DNA from: Stramonita haemastoma | Lineage: Eukaryota; Mollusca; Gastropoda; Neogastropoda; Muricidae | Direction: 5' to 3' | DNA: 64,000 nt | Assembly: GCA_030674155.1 (NCBI GenBank) | Contig: CM060323.1 | Span: 50,768,357 to 50,832,356, forward strand | Shown here: positions 62,198-64,000 of the stretch, in pieces | How the letters are laid out: each line of letters begins with the position of its first letter | How positions within the stretch are numbered: the stretch's first letter is position 1 | Translations under genes and position numbers: made by a program | Notes under the pieces: generated by a model | The model's input: only the letters and a program-made list of their open reading frames with translations | What the model was told of the DNA's origin: nothing | Databases searched by the model: none

Positions 62198-62421
62198 GAT
62201 AGAAAACAAACATCTACATAACAGCCCCCCCATACCCTGTTGGCTTTAGCAATCCAAGCTGTATCAACCTCTTAGATGTCTAGAGCTTTAATTAAATGCA
62301 AAAGACGAGTACATACACTTGTAAGCTGATTGATCTGTTCAGCCACGCTGGGCCAGAAGTCATTCAGCATGTGTGTCACCTCTGCCGAAGTACCACCCCC
62401 AAAGCCTGCCTCAGCAGCCAT
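53352..62421 (-). CDS. NFYC: Nuclear transcription factor Y subunit gamma (NF-YC), complete gene
   Basis: NF-YC pairs with NF-YB through a histone fold and, with NF-YA, binds CCAAT boxes. Nine coding exons: 62317-62421, 61803-61874, 60773-60886, 60177-60275, 59239-59584, 57712-57746, 56563-56836, 55261-55389 and 53352-53453, all GT-AG. The protein is about 425 residues. The start ATG at 62421 gives [15 protein letters not shown], matching the family start, and the stop is at 53352-53354 after TDGQET. Exons 1-6 join without correction. Exon 7 needs one extra C near 56674 and one at its 3' end near 56564, after which [17 protein letters not shown] aligns with vertebrate GEIQQIPVQLNAGQLQ. SINE copy C lies in intron 4 and SINE copy B plus a 1-kb minisatellite lie in intron 8. 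Confidence 0.93.
53914..54208 (-). mobile_element. Chimeric tRNA/5S-headed SINE (family S1), copy B
   Basis: The - strand shows an A-box-like TAGCTAAGTGATGAGAGC, then AAGTTAAGCGGCGTTGAGCG and TTGGATGAGTGACCG, close to 5S rRNA. The tail is GGTAAAGGTAAGGCAAAGG on the + strand. The GA minisatellite begins about 20 bases beyond its head. It lies in NFYC intron 8, sense to the gene. Confidence 0.75.
54225..55245. repeat. 1-kb minisatellite, 35-bp unit, about 28 copies
   Basis: Unit GAAAGGAGAGGAAGGAAAG, ACGAACACAGAGAGAA with A/G and C/G variants. It contains almost no stop codons, so one + frame and three - frames stay open over more than 340 codons. Those frames (Lys/Arg/Glu-rich or Leu/Ser/Phe-rich) are repeat translations. 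It ends about 16 bases beyond the NFYC exon 8 donor at 55260, so the transcript has a kilobase of polypyrimidine there. Confidence 0.95.
55419..55595 (-). mobile_element. MITE copy in NFYC intron 7
   Basis: CACAATGCACAAATCCAACA, GTGTGGTCAGCTCCTGCTAT and AAATAGCACCAGCTGGCC match the family. The far end has degenerated next to a G-run (55597-55617). Confidence 0.65.
55650..56280. repeat. Mixture of SINE-related and R3 repeat pieces in NFYC intron 7
   Basis: 55690-55800 resembles the SINE variant (GTTTTGGGTTGATTTCCAGC, CTTGCCCTTTCTTCCCAG, GGAGGAGACTCTAAACC). 55915-56020 is an inverted R3 copy and 56200-56280 a direct R3 copy. Confidence 0.5.
56335..56520 (-). mobile_element. MITE copy with GCTG target duplication
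   Basis: Begins CACAGTGCACAAATCC and ends GAAAACTGTG, 186 bp, flanked by GCTG at 56331-56334 and 56521-56524. It lies 42 bases downstream of the NFYC exon 7 donor. Confidence 0.78.
56915..57212. repeat. 23-bp minisatellite, about 13 copies, in NFYC intron 6
   Basis: Unit TACATAAGCCTGGAGGCTTT plus AGA, nearly identical in all copies. Each unit holds the small palindrome AAGCCTGGAGGCTT. Confidence 0.95.
57266..57297. repeat. Poly-C run
   Basis: About 30 C with two T interruptions. G-run on the NFYC transcript. Confidence 0.9.
57800..57935. repeat. Three tandem units of AAAAATCCTGAC plus a poly-C run
   Basis: GGGGAAAAAATCCTGAC or a close variant followed by 13-18 C occurs three times (57807, 57849, 57891). 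The run lies in NFYC intron 5. Confidence 0.9.
58215..58582. repeat. Two further poly-C runs with AT-rich unique sequence between
   Basis: C-runs at 58217-58237 and 58554-58579. The sequence between shows no coding or repeat feature that I can name. Confidence 0.85.
58638..58975 (+). mobile_element. tRNA-derived SINE (family S2), full-length copy antisense to NFYC
   Basis: Head GGGGGACAGGATAGCCTAGT with A box TAGCCTAGTGG and a mutated B box GGTTTGATTTCC. Body CCTTCAGATGAGACTATAAA, CCAAGGCCC, GAGTAGGCCACTGTGTG and tail ATAAATAAATAA. About 340 bp and colinear with 45968-45625. Confidence 0.85.
58980..59115 (+). mobile_element. S2 SINE 3' fragment directly behind the full copy
   Basis: ACAAGATTTGTACAAAACTG, CACACAGGGTCTGGATG and AAGCACACGAGCGCTTATTC repeat the last 110 bases of the preceding element, ending in a poly-A tail. 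Confidence 0.75.
59672..59935 (-). mobile_element. Chimeric tRNA/5S-headed SINE (family S1), copy C
   Basis: The - strand head is GGGGTAGCTAAGTGGCTAGA with A box TAGCTAAGTGG, then AAGTTAAGCAGCGTTGA and TTGGATGGGTGACTG. The body matches copies A and B closely (AGGGCAGGTACCCATTTACA, CTGACCCTAAAG on the + strand). It lies in NFYC intron 4, sense to the gene. Confidence 0.75.
60177..62421 (-). CDS. NFYC: NFYC exons 1-4: histone-fold domain
   Basis: Reads [14 protein letters not shown], then [73 protein letters not shown] and PRDELKPP. The stretch is almost invariant across animals, covers the full alpha-1 to alpha-C fold and ends at the conserved KRQ. It needs no frame correction. Confidence 0.96.
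62166..62189. repeat. Poly-C run in NFYC intron 1
   Basis: An uninterrupted C run of about 24 followed by GAAAAAAAG. Confidence 0.9.
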
Positions 62422-62533
62422 CTTTCCTGATGTGAGTGGATCTTAACGAAGTTACAATCTGGAGTGGGCAATACTTTGATGTGATTGAGTCACCACAGTC
62501 ACTCAGTCAATTTCCTGATTTTCCTTTCTGCAC
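62422..62533 (-). other. NFYC: NFYC 5' UTR part of the first coding exon, with upstream splice acceptor
   Basis: On the - strand TTTATTTGCAG|GTGCAGAAAG gives a good acceptor ending at 62534, about 112 bases before the ATG. A separate upstream non-coding exon is therefore likely, beyond what I can place. Confidence 0.55.
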
Positions 62534-64000
62534 CTGCAAATAAATTACAACAAAATATACTTTTTTCCAGTCAAATAAGTGGATGGATGACAAGTTTCAA
62601 GACTGATCAATACATTAAAGCTTGAAATTATAACAATACAAGATAGTTTATTTCTGGGAACTGCCTTGATAACACAACTGCTCTGATAACACAACTGCCC
62701 TGATAACACTTCAAATAAAGTTTTAAAGTAACATGTACCAAATCTGAATTAAAGAAAAAAACAAAACAAGTTCACTGGCTTGAGCACCAATGTGTAAAAC
62801 ACTGATTGATGAGATTTTACGAATGCGACAATCTTTACCCATCAATAAGGTAGCCGCTTTCTGACTTCAGAAATGGTGTTTAAACAGGACACTTGCATGT
62901 ATACATTTGTCTTCTTCTCCTCTTCCTGCCCCTCTCTCTACTAATGCAGAACTTTCCGCTTCTTGGCAGTGTCCTGCAAGATGGTCTTTGTATGGTCACA
63001 TCTTCTAGTGGTGGTGGATATTGTTGCATGTTCCCCAGCTTAACACCCTGGGATCATCCATAATATATGCACTCTATCTTACTCATCCTACCTGGGAATC
63101 ACTGTGAGACTACAAGAACACACTGGATGAGAAATCTCTGTGTGTGACTGTTTTCAGGTACCAGACTTTTGAGGATTTTTTTTCTTCTTTAAAGGATACT
63201 GCAGGTTGTTAAGAGGTGAAAACAATAACAAGCATTATGAGCTAGGTGAACTTGAAGGTAACTTTCGTGTTCACACAAGAGTTCTGAGCTGACATTTAAG
63301 ATTAGGTCATCTTGATGATTGTCCAAATGGTGTGCACATCTTTATGAATGCTACATTCTATTGAAAGCTTACATGTTTGTGTTTAAAGATCTTGCTAAGG
63401 ATTGCAAAATACAGAGCATGTTTCAGAGTCGGTAACACTGTGTGACAATCTCATTTGCTAAACTAAGAGTAAACCCTTTAGTCCAGTAATCTGATACCTT
63501 TTAAAGTCTCTAGCAATGTACCATTATATGTGTAATATGTGTGATTGCTGGTTTGATGGTAAAATGGATTTATACTCTCAAATCCATACATCATAGGTAT
63601 TCCAAATCTCTGATAATGATTTAGTGGTTGAAGATGGGATTTTTTTTCTCCATTTTTCTGGTCAGTTTGTCTTCAGGAAAGTCTGTCTTTCTTATGTTTG
63701 TTATTCCCCTTTCTGTAAACATTCAGGCTGAAGATTATGCATGTTGTGTTAAAGATTCCATGTTAGGTTGTTTAAAACAATAACAACAACAAAAGTCAAA
63801 ATACTCAGCACACACCCAAGGCTTCACAAGCCCAACACATCAACAGCTATGATCTACCTTGTCAAGCACCTGCCTAGTAGATTCTTGGAAATTCTGGTGT
63901 ACATAGCTATGTCTCTTTGACTTGAGAAAATTAAAGACAATTGTGAACCATTTTTACAGAATGAGTTTTAACTCCTAGGCAGTAAAAAGGACTGAGGCCC
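62534..64000. other. Upstream of NFYC; no gene seen
   Basis: AT-rich sequence, likely a 5' intron of NFYC. It holds a threefold 20-bp repeat CTGATAACACAACTG (62665-62712), an R3-like piece (62800-62880, CATCAATAAGGTAGCCGC) and the dispersed repeat shared with 39840-40010 at about 63010-63170. No conserved reading frame. Confidence 0.6.

Overview
The window looks like nuclear DNA of a lophotrochozoan animal, most likely a marine gastropod mollusc. The basis is intron-rich conserved metazoan genes, GT-AG introns, dense CA/GA microsatellites, several tRNA- and 5S-derived SINE families, and SINE core sequences of a style I associate with gastropods. The species assignment is inference.

Three conserved genes explain nearly all real coding sequence. 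(1) The last three coding exons of HAUS3 (augmin subunit) lie on the + strand at 292-2473. (2) A complete cyclin-G-associated kinase gene, GAK, lies on the - strand from 47741 (start) to 9466 (stop) in about 28 coding exons. It encodes an NAK-family kinase, a PTEN-like pseudo-phosphatase, a C2 domain, a clathrin/AP2-binding linker and a C-terminal J domain, about 1,370 residues. (3) A complete NFYC gene (NF-Y subunit gamma) lies on the - strand from 62421 to 53352 in nine coding exons, about 425 residues, with a histone fold followed by a Gln-rich region. NFYC and GAK are head-to-tail, and HAUS3 and GAK are convergent. The genes do not form a pathway. GAK acts in clathrin uncoating, HAUS3 in spindle microtubule nucleation and NFYC in CCAAT-box transcription.

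Layout: 1-2.5 kb HAUS3 end with minisatellites; 2.5-9.5 kb AT-rich convergent 3' region without genes; 9.5-47.7 kb GAK, with an APE-RT-RNaseH non-LTR retrotransposon inserted antisense in one intron (about 19.7-24.1 kb) and a 10.5-kb first intron packed with GT and GA microsatellites; 47.7-53.3 kb GAK promoter and NFYC 3' region; 53.3-62.5 kb NFYC, with a 1-kb GA-rich minisatellite next to a splice donor; 62.5-64 kb NFYC upstream sequence.

Most notable are: a SINE family whose head joins a tRNA-like A box to a 5S rRNA-like internal promoter (three copies, all sense to their host gene); a 186-bp MITE with CACAG termini and 4-bp target duplications, one copy of which has expanded into a satellite; a triplicated splice donor in GAK; and a consistent series of single-base losses in C or G runs that break frame in all three genes and the retrotransposon, which looks like consensus error rather than decay.
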